Assembly: GCA_015661005.1 (NCBI GenBank)
Contig: JACTTX010000009.1
Location: 1-56,125 of the forward strand
Direction: 5' to 3'
DNA length: 56,125 bases
From: Candidatus Magasanikiibacteriota bacterium
GTDB taxonomy: Bacteria; Patescibacteriota; Patescibacteriia; Magasanikbacterales; JACTTX01
Shown here: positions 17,770 through 26,999 of the stretch, in pieces
Layout: each line of letters starts with the position of its first letter
Numbering within the stretch: the first letter of the stretch is position 1
Program-made: the position numbers and the translations under genes
Notes under the pieces: generated by a model
The model's database searches: none
What the model saw: the letters and a program-made list of their open reading frames with translations, nothing else
What the model was told of the DNA's origin: nothing

Positions 17770-18530
17770 AACATCCTCCCGATATATTTCAAAAGCGGTT
17801 CAGCAAAAAAAATCGCGATCAAAGCGCCAGCAATCAGATATGTGCCAAACGGCACCGTTTCCCCAAAGGTCTTACGGCGCAGACCCAGCAAAATCAAAAC
17901 ACCAACGAGCCCGAGCACATAAGCCAAAATAAAAGACGGCGCCACCAAGGGCCAGCCCACCACCAAACCAATCAAAAATCCCAAACGAATATCGCCCCCG
18001 CCAACCCAGCGGCCGCGGGAAATCAAATATTGCGCCAAAAAAAATCCGCCGCCAACAACGCCGCCAATCAAACTGCTCTGCCATCCCCAATGCATCATTT
18101 GCATCCAGACAAACGCGATTAAAATGGCGGGCAGAGTGATTTGATCCGGCAATTCGCCGTAACGGGCGTCATAGACAAACAAGAAAATAAAAATCGCAAA
18201 AATAAACCACCAAAAAAATAATTGCGCCAAGGATACGCCAAGCGGCAAACCCAACGGCACCAAGGTGAGCGCCAGCACAAAAAGCAGAGCCGTCACCAAT
18301 TCCACCACCGGATATTGCCAGTGAATTTCCGCGTCACAGGTGCGGCAATGCCCTCGTAAAAGCAAAAAACTCGCGACTGGCAGCAAATCATGCCAAGCCA
18401 ATTCCATGCGACAGGTGAAACATTGCGAACGACCGCGCCAAATGGGCAAGCCGTAATGCAAACGAAAAATAGCGGCGTTCAAAAAACTCCCAATCGCGAG
18501 GCCAAACAAGAGAGAAATAAGAACGGGCAT
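17766..18530 (-). CDS. pilD: type IV prepilin peptidase (PilD, A24 family)
   Basis: A membrane aspartic protease that cleaves prepilins after the Gly of G|FTLIE and N-methylates the new N-terminus. The 254 aa contain the cytoplasmic zinc motif CFTCRMELAWHDLLPVASFL with a second CRTC pair. There are 7-8 membrane segments, and the two catalytic Asp regions are DARYGELPDQ and GGGDIRLGFLIG. It is the probable processing enzyme for the adjacent receiver-prepilin fusion. Confidence 0.93.
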   Translation of the reverse strand: MPVLISLLFGLAIGSFLNAAIFRLHYGLPIWRGRSQCFTCRMELAWHDLLPVASFLLLRGHCRTCDAEIHWQYPVVELVTALLFVLALTLVPLGLPLGVSLAQLFFWWFIFAIFIFLFVYDARYGELPDQITLPAILIAFVWMQMMHWGWQSSLIGGVVGGGFFLAQYLISRGRWVGGGDIRLGFLIGLVVGWPLVAPSFILAYVLGLVGVLILLGLRRKTFGETVPFGTYLIAGALIAIFFAEPLLKYIGRML

Positions 18531-18564
18531 AAGTTGGAGACCGGTAAATATTGAAGAGTGACCA

Positions 18565-18680
18565 GAATAGTAACCTGTGAATGTCGTGTTCGATCAGAGA
18601 GTGAACTCTGGTTGGCGAATGAAAGGGCACAAATATCGTGTTCTCCAAACAAGAACGATATTTGTGCCCTTTCATTCTCC
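18565..18680. repeat. family A hairpin, copy A3, perfect 23-bp arms
   Basis: Arms 18617-18639 (GAATGAAAGGGCACAAATAT...) and 18655-18677 are exact complements around the loop GTTCTCCAAACAAGA. Compared with A1, several arm positions differ on both sides together (GGGCAC/GTGCCC for GCGC/GCGT, ATCGT/ACGAT for GTCGT/ACGAC). A separate half-arm (GAATAGTAACCTGTGAATGT, 18565-18584) precedes it. It fills the gap between the receiver-pilin gene and pilD. Confidence 0.9.
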
Positions 18681-18695
18681 GGTCTCCAGCTTCTT

Positions 18696-19532
18696 CTACT
18701 GTATGCCACTGGGGCTGGCCGTCACCACCCCGCTCAAATTACCAACCGTTCCTTCAAGGCCGCCCTTTACCGTATAGGTTGAAAAGGGTTTTTCCGAGGT
18801 GTAACGGTAACTCGTGCCGCCGGGAATTGGATTGGACGGCACGGCATCCAAATACACGCGTCCATTACACTCATTGGCGCCAGCCGCAAAGCCGTCACCG
18901 CCGGAGCCGTCATCGCATAACACCAGGTAATTACCTACTCCCAAAATGGCTTCCTTGCCCTGTGGATAAGCGTTTTTATCGGAAAAATAAAGTTCCAACG
19001 CCGTTTGCACCACGCGCAAATCAGACACGCGTTTGGAATCGCGCGATTTTTCCCGCGCCGAACCCAAAGCAACGACGGCCAACGTGGAAAGCAAACCAAT
19101 TATGGCAATCACCACCAAGAGCTCAATCAAAGTAAATCCTTTCCGATGCTTTGCCAACACTTTCTTAATTCTCACACATGTCTCTGACGGCTTAAAGTGC
19201 GCCTTGATTAAATAATCTTCGGCGCCTAATTGGAAGCCGCGCTCAATTTCATCTTTTTGTCCGAGATTGGTAAGCATAATAACAGGAATGTTTTTAGTCG
19301 CTGAATCTTTCTTGAGCTCTTCCAAGATACTAAACCCGTCCACTTTAGGCAGCAAAACATCAAGCATAATTAGGGCGGGTACCTTGCTCCTGGCCTTACG
19401 TAGTCCGTCGGTACCGTTTCGCGCTATCTGAACGTTATACCCCTCAAGTTTTAATTTTGTTTCGTAAATGCTGACTAGAAATGGATCGTCGTCAATAATG
19501 AGTATTGTTTCTGAAATTTGTTTCTTATTCAT
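18696..19532 (-). CDS. fusion: CheY-like receiver domain + type IV prepilin
   Basis: One uninterrupted 278-aa frame from ATG 19532. Residues 1-129 form a complete receiver: acidic pocket D14/D15/D16, phospho-acceptor D58 in [11 protein letters not shown]88 in VIMLTN, and K110 in YLIKAHFKP. Residue 130 onward is a class III prepilin: [19 protein letters not shown] with cleavage Gly132, Phe133 and Glu137. After that comes a 146-residue mature pilin with a C-terminal Cys pair. The receiver takes the place of the usual short leader. PilD would release it into the cytoplasm. Alternative: the pilin starts separately at GTG 19160 or TTG 19157, giving a 7-8-residue leader, although no strong Shine-Dalgarno is visible there. 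pilM lies upstream, pilD downstream. Confidence 0.85.
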   Translation of the reverse strand: MNKKQISETILIIDDDPFLVSIYETKLKLEGYNVQIARNGTDGLRKARSKVPALIMLDVLLPKVDGFSILEELKKDSATKNIPVIMLTNLGQKDEIERGFQLGAEDYLIKAHFKPSETCVRIKKVLAKHRKGFTLIELLVVIAIIGLLSTLAVVALGSAREKSRDSKRVSDLRVVQTALELYFSDKNAYPQGKEAILGVGNYLVLCDDGSGGDGFAAGANECNGRVYLDAVPSNPIPGGTSYRYTSEKPFSTYTVKGGLEGTVGNLSGVVTASPSGIQ

Positions 19533-19582
19533 AACTAAAGAACTACGGTTGCCAGATTCTATCATTGAAGCGCTAGACAGCA

Positions 19583-20671
19583 CTATACCACATTGCGCAT
19601 GGCCAGACCAATCGCGACGCTGAAACGCGGCCCGATCTGCTGTAAAACCGGCTTCAATGGCGCCGGCGCCGTCACCCGCGTCCACGGATCTCCAATGACA
19701 GTTTTCAGATTGTAGGTCTTTTCAATATACGCCGCCAGATGCGGAATCAAAGCCGAACCGCCGGTTAAAATAATGCGATCCGGACGGCGTTCCTCCACCA
19801 AATTCTGATCGGCAAACACTTCCATGGCATATTGAATTTCTTTCAAAATGGGCGAGACGGAATTTTCCAAGAGTGAAAAAAAACCGGCGTGATTGGGGTC
19901 ATGTTGCGCTGATTCCGCCAGATCAATCTTAAGCGGCCCGACTTCTTCCACTGAAACCCCCAACGCCTTGGCCAGCACCAAGTCAAAATTCCGGCCGCCC
20001 AATTCTATAGAACGGTCAATTCTGGGCACTCCGCGATCAACGACTAAAAAATTTGTCCGCTCCGCGCCAATGTCCACAATGACTTGCGCGTTCTGATCTT
20101 TTCCCACCAAGGCGCGGATTAAAGCGAACGATTCCGTTTCCAAACTATCCAGCGTCAAACCGGCGCCGGTGAAAATATCCGAGTACACCTGCACAACATT
20201 TTTTCTGGTGGCCGTCACGAGTAATTGTTCCACCCGCTCGGCCACACGCTTATCTCCGCCGTCGGTGAGAGGTATCTGACGGGTATCAAGCATGGCTTCA
20301 TCCAATGGAAAAGGGATAAGTTTTGAAACCTCGCGATTCACCACTTCTTGAAACTCTTTTTTAGCCACCTTGGGAATGGTGATGATGGCGCTAAACACCA
20401 TTGAAGCCGGCAAACTGGCGACCGCCATTTTGGAAACGGCTTTGGCTTGCTTAACCACAATAGCCAAACGACGCGCCTGTTCTTTGACCACCGGTAACGG
20501 ATCTTCTCCGGCGGAAAATTTAGCGCGAACCGGCGTCAACTCATCCGTGAATCCGTAAGTGCGGAGCTTGGCTTTACCGCCTACATTTTCCAGTTCCACA
20601 AGTTTGATGCCACCGGCGCCCAAATCAACACCCAGGAAGCTCGCGGATTTTTTTGATGGGAAAGGCCACAT
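19583..20671 (-). CDS. pilM: type IV pilus assembly ATPase-fold protein PilM
   Basis: An actin-like cytoplasmic protein that links PilN/PilO to the pilus motor. The 362 aa from ATG 20671 (MWPFPSKK) have phosphate-1 [16 protein letters not shown], phosphate-2 [16 protein letters not shown] and the adenosine motif [12 protein letters not shown]. The next gene (receiver-pilin) begins 50 nt downstream. pilN/pilO/pilQ are not in the window. The gene diverges from cysS with a 56-nt gap that must hold both promoters. Confidence 0.93.
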   Translation of the reverse strand: MWPFPSKKSASFLGVDLGAGGIKLVELENVGGKAKLRTYGFTDELTPVRAKFSAGEDPLPVVKEQARRLAIVVKQAKAVSKMAVASLPASMVFSAIITIPKVAKKEFQEVVNREVSKLIPFPLDEAMLDTRQIPLTDGGDKRVAERVEQLLVTATRKNVVQVYSDIFTGAGLTLDSLETESFALIRALVGKDQNAQVIVDIGAERTNFLVVDRGVPRIDRSIELGGRNFDLVLAKALGVSVEEVGPLKIDLAESAQHDPNHAGFFSLLENSVSPILKEIQYAMEVFADQNLVEERRPDRIILTGGSALIPHLAAYIEKTYNLKTVIGDPWTRVTAPAPLKPVLQQIGPRFSVAIGLAMRNVV

Positions 20672-20691
20672 AGTAAAGATAACAGATAACA

Positions 20692-20721
20692 TTGTATCAC
20701 AATGGTCAAAAAGGGTACAAT
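20692..20721 (+). promoter_or_regulatory. promoter of cysS, probably leaderless
   Basis: TTGTAT (20692-20697), an 18-nt spacer and TACAAT (20716-20721). The cysS ATG at 20728 is 6 nt past the -10 box. On the opposite strand the same gap must serve pilM, but no clear -35/-10 pair is visible there. Confidence 0.5.
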
Positions 20722-20727
20722 TGAAGC

Positions 20728-22182
20728 ATGCTAAAATTATTCAACACCCTCACCAGAAAAATTTCACCCTTCACTCCACTGCGGCCCGGACGCGTTGGTC
20801 TTTATACCTGCGGACCCACGGTTTATGACTATGCGCACATCGGCAATTTGCGAACATATATTTTTGAGGACGTTTTACGTCGGGCCTTGGAGCACGATGG
20901 TCTCCGCGTGAAGCATGTGATGAACATCACGGACGTCGGGCATCTGACGGATGCCGATACGCGCGGCGATGTTGGCGCCGATAAAATAGAAAAAGCGGCG
21001 GCCGCGGCCGGAAAGGGCGCCAAAGAGATTGCGGCTTTTTATACCAAAGCATTTTTTACCGATACTCGCGCCCTAAATATTTTAAAACCAAACGTTGTTT
21101 GCGCGGCCACGTCGTATATAAAAGAGCAAATCGCCCTCATAAAAAAATTGAAAGCCCGCGGTTTTACCTACAAAACCGGCGACGGTATTTATTTTGACAC
21201 CGGCAAATTGCGTGATTACGGACGCCTGGCGCGATTGGACATTGGCGGTTTAGAAGCAGGCGCGCGCGTGCCCATGAGCGCGGAAAAAAGAAATCTAACC
21301 GACTTTGCGCTTTGGAAATTCTCACCCCCGGGAAGTAAACGACAAATGGAATGGCTATCACCGTGGGGCGTAGGATTTCCGGGCTGGCATATTGAATGCT
21401 CGGCCATGAGCGTCAAATTTTTGGGGCAGCCGTTTGATATTCACACCGGCGGCATTGATCTGATCCCGGTGCATCACACCAATGAGATCGCGCAATCGGA
21501 AGCGGCCACCGGCAAACCTTTGGCGAAATTTTGGATGCACGGCGCTTTTCTCTTGATTGACGCCAAGCGGATGGGAAAATCCGAAAGAAATTTTTTAACG
21601 CTTAGCGCCTTGAGCAATCAAGGCATGAACCCGCTCGCTTACCGTTATTTTGTTTTGGGCGCGCATTACAGAAGCGAGCTCAATTTTTCTTTGCCCGCTC
21701 TGCAAGCGGCGCAAAATGGTTTGGCGCGGCTTTATCGCGCCGCCAGCGGGCTCGGCGTGTTCTCGCCCCGCAACCTTGAACGAAACGGTCGCGGGGTCAA
21801 GACACACCTGCGCCCGCCTGCGTCGGTGACGCCGTTTGTGAAAAAATTTTGGAACGCGATCAATAATGATTTAAACACGCCAACGGCGTTGGCCGCGCTT
21901 TGGGAAATGTTGGCTTCAGACGGCGCACCCAAAGAAAAATTGAAGGCGCTCCGTGAGTTTGATGAAATTCTCGGCTTGGATATTTTGAAATCAGCGCGGC
22001 GCTTGGCCAAAGAAGAGAAAAAAATTCCGGCGGCTGTGCGGCGGCTGATGGCGAATCGTGAAAAAGCGCGGGCGGAAAAAAATTGGAAACGCGCCGATGC
22101 GCTCCGGCAAAAAATTTTGAGGCATGGATTTTTCGTGATGGATACGCCAGAAGGATCGGTGTTAGAAAAACGCCGGAAGTGA
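20728..22182 (+). CDS. cysS: cysteinyl-tRNA synthetase with an in-frame palindromic insert
   Basis: A class I synthetase of 484 aa. It has zinc ligand Cys28, the HIGH-equivalent HIGN (37-40), and [10 protein letters not shown] as KMSKS. Residues about 343-361 ([15 protein letters not shown] and flanks) are encoded by palindrome B2. They lie in the region leading from the stem-contact fold to the C-terminal helices, where extra loops could be tolerated. The rest aligns with ordinary CysS in motif order and length. It is the first gene of the plus-strand block. Confidence 0.95.
   Translation: MLKLFNTLTRKISPFTPLRPGRVGLYTCGPTVYDYAHIGNLRTYIFEDVLRRALEHDGLRVKHVMNITDVGHLTDADTRGDVGADKIEKAAAAAGKGAKEIAAFYTKAFFTDTRALNILKPNVVCAATSYIKEQIALIKKLKARGFTYKTGDGIYFDTGKLRDYGRLARLDIGGLEAGARVPMSAEKRNLTDFALWKFSPPGSKRQMEWLSPWGVGFPGWHIECSAMSVKFLGQPFDIHTGGIDLIPVHHTNEIAQSEAATGKPLAKFWMHGAFLLIDAKRMGKSERNFLTLSALSNQGMNPLAYRYFVLGAHYRSELNFSLPALQAAQNGLARLYRAASGLGVFSPRNLERNGRGVKTHLRPPASVTPFVKKFWNAINNDLNTPTALAALWEMLASDGAPKEKLKALREFDEILGLDILKSARRLAKEEKKIPAAVRRLMANREKARAEKNWKRADALRQKILRHGFFVMDTPEGSVLEKRRK
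21754..21808. repeat. family B palindrome, copy B2, in frame inside cysS
   Basis: A 55-bp element matching B1 at roughly four of five positions, including the uninterrupted stretch ACGAAACGGTCGCGG. Inner arms CCCCGC and GCGGGG pair around the loop; outer arms GGCGTGT/ACACACC pair less well. The insert keeps the cysS frame and has no stop codon. Confidence 0.85.
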
Positions 22183-22226
22183 TATAATCCGGATGTTGTT
22201 TGTTATATGTTGTCTGTTGTCTTCCT

Positions 22227-22700
22227 ATGCCTGACGAACTGAAACCACTGGCCCGCGTTGAAACGCCGACGCCCGGGCCGGAAATGACACCCGCGCCGGA
22301 ACAACCGGAAGAAATTCCGGAGACCATACCGGAAACGCCGGCAATGCCGGTTAAAGAAACCGCCGCGGAAGCCGCTCCCCTGCCAACGCCGGTTCAAATC
22401 GCGCCGCCAAGACGCCCAATACCTCACCCCAAAGATGAGGAGACCCTTAAAATAGAAAACATTTTGGAAGAGGATTTAGCGGATCTTTACAAACAAATGT
22501 CGCCGGAAAAACAAAAGGCCTTTGCGGAACGCGGAGAAACGGTCACACGTCGTATTAAAGAGATGCTGATGAAAGGCGTCCGGCACGCTAAAAAAATTCT
22601 GGAGATGATTATTGAGTGGCTCAAAATGATCCCGGGCGTCAATAAATTTTTTCTGGAACAGGAAGCCAAAATCAAAGCTGACAAAATTATGAAGCTCTAA
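22227..22700 (+). CDS. hypothetical Pro/Glu-rich protein with C-terminal helical domain
   Basis: 157 aa from ATG 22227 (MPDELKPLAR). The N-terminal half (1-75) is Pro/Glu/Ala/Thr-rich and probably disordered. The second half has long amphipathic helices, including EEDLADLYKQMSPEKQKAFAERGE and an Ile/Met-rich segment, then a charged end. No signal peptide. It lies 6 nt upstream of the TraG/VirD4-like gene and is probably an accessory partner of that ATPase. No family recognised. Confidence 0.7.
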   Translation: MPDELKPLARVETPTPGPEMTPAPEQPEEIPETIPETPAMPVKETAAEAAPLPTPVQIAPPRRPIPHPKDEETLKIENILEEDLADLYKQMSPEKQKAFAERGETVTRRIKEMLMKGVRHAKKILEMIIEWLKMIPGVNKFFLEQEAKIKADKIMKL

Positions 22701-22706
22701 AATTGT

Positions 22707-25214
22707 ATGTTTCCGCTCTTTGATCTCCCGCTCTTACAACTCGCCGGACTGGCGCAAGTTCAGGAAGAAGCCACTGGTAACGGCCTATCGTTTGGTTCAT
22801 CTTTCGGCGTGCCGGGTTTGGGAGCGCCGCTTTTAATGGCGCTCTACTTTATTGTCGGGCTGGCTATTTTGGTCGGTATTTTTTTTATTCTGCGCGCCGT
22901 TCTGCGCCATGTCTCGGAACGCAACGCCTCCTTCAATCAAGTTCTCTTGATGGTATTGGTGCCCAAGCAGGTTAAAAAGGAAAATGAACAGACGAATAAC
23001 ATTAACGCCGTGCGGGAAAAAATCGCCACGGCGGAAACATTTTTTACTTCCATCGGCGCTTTGAAAGCGCAAAAACATTTAGGCGCATGGCTTTTGGGAA
23101 GAGATGACCAGTTCGCTTTTGAAATCGTGGCCAAAGACGGCGTGATAACTTTTTACGCGGCTTGTCCCAAAAAATTTCAACAATTTATAGAACAGCAAAT
23201 TGTGGCGCAGTGGCCGGACGCCCAGCTTGAAGAAGTGACGGATTATAATATTTTTTCCAAGACCGGAACAATTTATAGCGCTTATCTGAAATTTGCCCGG
23301 GCCGACGCTTATCCGCTCAAAACATTCAAAACCTTGGACGCTGATCCCTTGAGCGGACTCACCAATTCCATGTCCAAAGTAACGGCCGAAGACGGCGCGG
23401 CCATTCAGTTTATTGTCCGCTCGGCGCGTAAGAAATGGCGCGCCAAGGGTTTGCAGATGGCCAAGGAAATGCAAAAAGGCAAAAAACCGAAAGAGGGCGA
23501 GCCGCAAGTTCAGCTCACACCAATGGAGCAGGACACCATCAAAGCCATTCAAGAAAAAGCCGGCAAGGCCGGCGTGGATGTTAACGTTCGCGTCATTGTT
23601 TCCTCGGAAGATGAGACCCGCGCCAAACTTAATTTGGAAAATATTTTGGGATCGTTTGGACAATTTAATTTGTATCAGACCGGCAACACTCTCAAAAGTC
23701 ACGTCCCCTCGCGCTCGGCGCACTTGATCCGCGATTTTGTTTATCGCGCTTTCAATGAGAAGCAGAAAAATATTTTGAACACGGAAGAAATAGCGAGCAT
23801 GTTCCACTTCCCTTTGCCCTCCACGGAAACGCCGAATATCCGCTGGCTCATGGCGCGCAAAGCGCCGGCGCCGGTCAATACGCCGACAACCGGGGTCATC
23901 ATCGGACACTCCATGTATCGCGGGACGGATACGATTATTCGCATGCTCCCGCAAGACCGCCGCCGCCATTTCTACGTCATTGGAAAATCCGGCTCCGGTA
24001 AAACCACGGTTTTGAAACAAATGGCTATTCAAGATATTGAAAACGGTCAAGGGGTGTGTGTGGTTGATCCCCACGGTGATTTTGTGGAGGATGTTTTGGC
24101 CAACATTCCCAAAGAGCGTGTTGATGATGTGATTGTTTTTGATCCCTCGGACGTAGAACGGCCGGTTGGTTTGAATATGTTGGAGGCAAAAAATCCTGAT
24201 CAACGCGATTTCCTGGTGCAAGAAATGATTTCCGTTTTCTACAAACTTTTCCCGCCGGAAATGATGGGCCCGATGTTTGAACACAATATGCGGAACGTGA
24301 TGCTGACCTTGATGTCGGACACGGACAATCCCGGGACGCTGGCGGAAATTCCGCGGATGTTTTCCGACACCGATTTTCAAAACCAGTGGGTTGCCAAAGT
24401 GACGGATCCGGTGGTGCGCGCTTTCTGGGAAAAAGAAATGGCCAAGACCTCGGACTTTCACAAATCGGAGATGCTCGGGTATCTGATTTCCAAAGTCGGA
24501 CGCTTTGTGGAAAATGAAATGATGCGAAACATCATCGGTCAAGCGCGTTCTGGTTTTGATTTGCGAGAAATAATGGACACTAAAAAAATTCTTCTCGTCA
24601 ATCTGGCCAAAGGAAAAGTCGGTGAGGTCAACGCCAATCTGCTCGGGCTCATTATCGTGTCCAAATTGCAAATGGCGGCCTTCACCCGCGCCGAACTGCC
24701 GGAAGAAGAACGCCATGATTTCTTCCTTTACATTGACGAGTTCCAGAATTTCATCACCCCGTCCATTGCCACGATTCTTTCCGAGGCCCGCAAGTACCGT
24801 TTGAATTTGCAGATCGCTCATCAATATATGGCGCAGTTGGTGGATAAGGGCGATGCATCTATTCGTGACGCGGTCTTGGGCAACGTGGGCACCATGGCCA
24901 TCTTCCGCATTGGCGTTGAAGACGCGGAAATTCTGGCCAAAGAATTCGCGCCAACTTTTGGCGCTTATGATTTGGTGAATGTGGAAGCGCGCACGGCTTT
25001 TGTAAAACTTTTGATTGACAGCACCGCGGCCGTGCCTTTCACCATGCAGACCTATCCGCCGCGCCATGGTAATCGTGAACTGGCGGAAGCCATCAAAGAA
25101 TTATCACGATTAAAATACGGCCGACATAAAAAATTGGTGGAGATGGAAATTTTGGAGCGCACGCAGTTGGGAGAAACCGCGCCAGAACCGGAAGCGGTAC
25201 CGCCGAGTTTGTAG
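22707..25214 (+). CDS. VirD4/TraG-like membrane ATPase (type IV secretion coupling-protein type)
   Basis: 835 aa. A hydrophobic N-terminal helix (about 34-62) is followed by a cytoplasmic alpha/beta region. The ATPase core has Walker A GKSGSGKTT (about 426-434), VVDPHGDFVEDVL, and Walker B FFLYIDEFQNF (about 671-681), then a sensor region with AHQYMAQL. This matches the TraD/VirD4/HerA-like group that pumps DNA or protein through membranes. Such genes are common in CPR without a full conjugation set, so the substrate is unknown; DNA uptake or surface export are options. It lies between the Pro-rich partner gene and dnaX. Confidence 0.85.
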   Translation: MFPLFDLPLLQLAGLAQVQEEATGNGLSFGSSFGVPGLGAPLLMALYFIVGLAILVGIFFILRAVLRHVSERNASFNQVLLMVLVPKQVKKENEQTNNINAVREKIATAETFFTSIGALKAQKHLGAWLLGRDDQFAFEIVAKDGVITFYAACPKKFQQFIEQQIVAQWPDAQLEEVTDYNIFSKTGTIYSAYLKFARADAYPLKTFKTLDADPLSGLTNSMSKVTAEDGAAIQFIVRSARKKWRAKGLQMAKEMQKGKKPKEGEPQVQLTPMEQDTIKAIQEKAGKAGVDVNVRVIVSSEDETRAKLNLENILGSFGQFNLYQTGNTLKSHVPSRSAHLIRDFVYRAFNEKQKNILNTEEIASMFHFPLPSTETPNIRWLMARKAPAPVNTPTTGVIIGHSMYRGTDTIIRMLPQDRRRHFYVIGKSGSGKTTVLKQMAIQDIENGQGVCVVDPHGDFVEDVLANIPKERVDDVIVFDPSDVERPVGLNMLEAKNPDQRDFLVQEMISVFYKLFPPEMMGPMFEHNMRNVMLTLMSDTDNPGTLAEIPRMFSDTDFQNQWVAKVTDPVVRAFWEKEMAKTSDFHKSEMLGYLISKVGRFVENEMMRNIIGQARSGFDLREIMDTKKILLVNLAKGKVGEVNANLLGLIIVSKLQMAAFTRAELPEEERHDFFLYIDEFQNFITPSIATILSEARKYRLNLQIAHQYMAQLVDKGDASIRDAVLGNVGTMAIFRIGVEDAEILAKEFAPTFGAYDLVNVEARTAFVKLLIDSTAAVPFTMQTYPPRHGNRELAEAIKELSRLKYGRHKKLVEMEILERTQLGETAPEPEAVPPSL

Positions 25215-25216
25215 AA

Positions 25217-25268
25217 TGGGGACAGTTATCTTGGGGAAAGCTACCTTCGACGCTTGTCCCTATTTATT
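25217..25268. repeat. degenerate family C element / possible terminator
   Basis: GGGGACAGTTATCTTGGGG is followed about 20 nt later by CTTGTCCCTATTTATTT. GGGACA/TGTCCC can pair, and the T-rich tail could end plus-strand transcripts of the TraG-like gene. The left half matches the family C unit. The rest of the gap to dnaX holds a weak TACAAT at 25316. Confidence 0.5.
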
Positions 25269-25332
25269 TAACATTTGAGCCACTGAAGTCACTGGTTTAT
25301 TTTTTACGTCTGCGCTACAATGTTCAGGCACT

Positions 25333-26961
25333 ATGTCTTCTCTCTACCGCAAACATCGTCCGCAATCGTGGTCAGAAATGATTGGTCAGGATCACGTCCG
25401 GCACGCTCTCACCCAAGAAATTATGAGTAACCGGGTGAACCACGCTTATTTATTTTCCGGATCGCGGGGCTTGGGAAAAACCACCACCGCGCGCTTGTTG
25501 GCCAAGGCCGTGAACTGCGCCGGACGCGTTGACGGCGCCTATGAACCGTGTAATGAATGCGTAAGTTGTGTCGCAATCACTAAAGGATGCGATTTAGACG
25601 TCATTGAAATTGACGCCGCCTCGCAAAGCGGCGTTGACAATGTCCGGGAAACAATTATTGACAATAGCCGCCAACTGCCAACGCGGAGCGCCAAGAAAAT
25701 CTTCATCATTGATGAAGTCCATATGCTTTCCAACGCCGCTTTCAACGCTCTTTTGAAAACATTGGAAGAACCGCCGTCGCATGTGCTGTTTATTTTGGCC
25801 ACTACGGAACTGCACAAACTGCCGGAAACAATTCTCTCCAGATGCGAACGCTTTACTTTTGATCGCGCGCGTCCGGAAACAATCAAGGCGCGACTAACGG
25901 ACATTGCCACCAAGGAAGGAGTCGCCATCGCACCAACCGTTCTTGAACGTTTGGCGCGCGCCGGTAACGGATCATTCCGCGATGCGGAAAGCATCCTTGG
26001 TCAATTGTTGAGTGCGGGAGATGGATCAGTGATTACGGATGAGGCCGCCACGATGATCTTACCGCCGAACATCACGGCTGATGTGGCGCGGTGGCTGGAA
26101 CGCGCGCTCTCCGGAGATGCCTCGGTTGCGCTCGCTGTTTTAACGGCGCTCACGGAGCGCGGAATTGACGCTAAAATTATTGCTATGGAGGCGATTGAAC
26201 TCACGCGGTTAGCCGTGAAAATTCGCGCCAAAGCCGGAGCGAGCAATGAGTTAGGAAATGAGACCGCGGCGGTTTTAGAAACACTATCAGCATTGTCGGC
26301 CAAAATTTTGGTGGCCACGATGGATATTTTATTCAAACGCCGCAGTGAAATTGGCAACGCGCCAATTGCCATTCTGCCCTTGGAAATGGCAACACTGGAA
26401 TTGACGGAATTGACTGCGGCAGGGGCAGATGGACCAGACGGGCGCAGGTATGTCACGGATCGAGGCGATTCCGTTTCGCTCGCCGAGAGACGGGACATAC
26501 CGAGCCCGTTAGATCCGTCCGCGCAAGCGCCCGCCAAACAAAATTTGAACGAAATCATTGAATCACTGCGGACAAAACCTGCTGATGTCGTTGCACCGTC
26601 ATCGGCAGTAGAAAACAATGACACAAATGTCTCATTAGATGAAGTAAAAAATCGTTGGAACGAATGCATTGCCGAAGTGGAAAAAATCAACAATTCTCTG
26701 CCCATCATTTTGGGCGCGATGCAACCGCGGAACGTGGAGAACGGGATGCTCACTTTGGAAACGCGGTTTCCGTTTCATCGTGAAAAAGTGACGGAGCTTA
26801 AAAACCGTTCATTGATTGAAGATGTTTTGCGCCGACTCTGCGGCGGACGCGTCAGTATTCGCTGTGAACTTACGCCTATCGTGGCGCCAATTACGGTTGA
26901 CAATTCCGAGCCAATCGTCAATACTCTGCTCGAAACTTTCGGCGGAAGAGTGATTGAATAG
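25333..26961 (+). CDS. dnaX: DNA polymerase III subunit gamma/tau with in-frame palindromic insert
   Basis: The clamp-loader ATPase, 542 aa. Walker A is GSRGLGKTTTAR (about 42-54). The four-Cys zinc site spans CAGRVDGAYEPCNECVSC (about 62-80), DEVH is Walker B, and TTELHKLPETILSRC is the sensor/Arg-finger region. Domain III ends near residue 360. A linker follows, which carries palindrome B3 (residues about 372-390, including RYVTDRGDSVSLAERRD). The C-terminal domain (about 425-542) is tau-like but short. The linker is the least constrained place for an insertion. Confidence 0.95.
   Translation: MSSLYRKHRPQSWSEMIGQDHVRHALTQEIMSNRVNHAYLFSGSRGLGKTTTARLLAKAVNCAGRVDGAYEPCNECVSCVAITKGCDLDVIEIDAASQSGVDNVRETIIDNSRQLPTRSAKKIFIIDEVHMLSNAAFNALLKTLEEPPSHVLFILATTELHKLPETILSRCERFTFDRARPETIKARLTDIATKEGVAIAPTVLERLARAGNGSFRDAESILGQLLSAGDGSVITDEAATMILPPNITADVARWLERALSGDASVALAVLTALTERGIDAKIIAMEAIELTRLAVKIRAKAGASNELGNETAAVLETLSALSAKILVATMDILFKRRSEIGNAPIAILPLEMATLELTELTAAGADGPDGRRYVTDRGDSVSLAERRDIPSPLDPSAQAPAKQNLNEIIESLRTKPADVVAPSSAVENNDTNVSLDEVKNRWNECIAEVEKINNSLPIILGAMQPRNVENGMLTLETRFPFHREKVTELKNRSLIEDVLRRLCGGRVSIRCELTPIVAPITVDNSEPIVNTLLETFGGRVIE
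26447..26501. repeat. family B palindrome, copy B3, in frame inside dnaX (reverse orientation)
   Basis: Ends GGTATGTC/GACATACC pair perfectly. Read on the minus strand, the centre is GCGAAACGG and the sequence follows B1 along most of its length (TGTC-CGTC, GATCCG-GACA). It is therefore inserted in the opposite orientation to B2 relative to the gene, and is still open in the dnaX frame. Confidence 0.82.
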
Positions 26962-26999
26962 AGGGTTCGTGCTCCGTCCACATTAATATCCAGTTCTCA

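Noticed and set aside
18696-19532. Receiver-pilin gene as two genes joined by a missed stop from a frameshift
   Set aside because: Not fully excluded, but both domains are in the same frame with a natural helical linker and no out-of-frame remnant, so a simple frameshift does not explain it; kept as the main finding with an internal start as alternative.
23079-25067. Long open frame of 662 aa on the minus strand
   Set aside because: It lies antisense to the TraG/VirD4-like gene, which has clear Walker motifs; the composition (His/Arg/Phe-rich) is that of a codon shadow.
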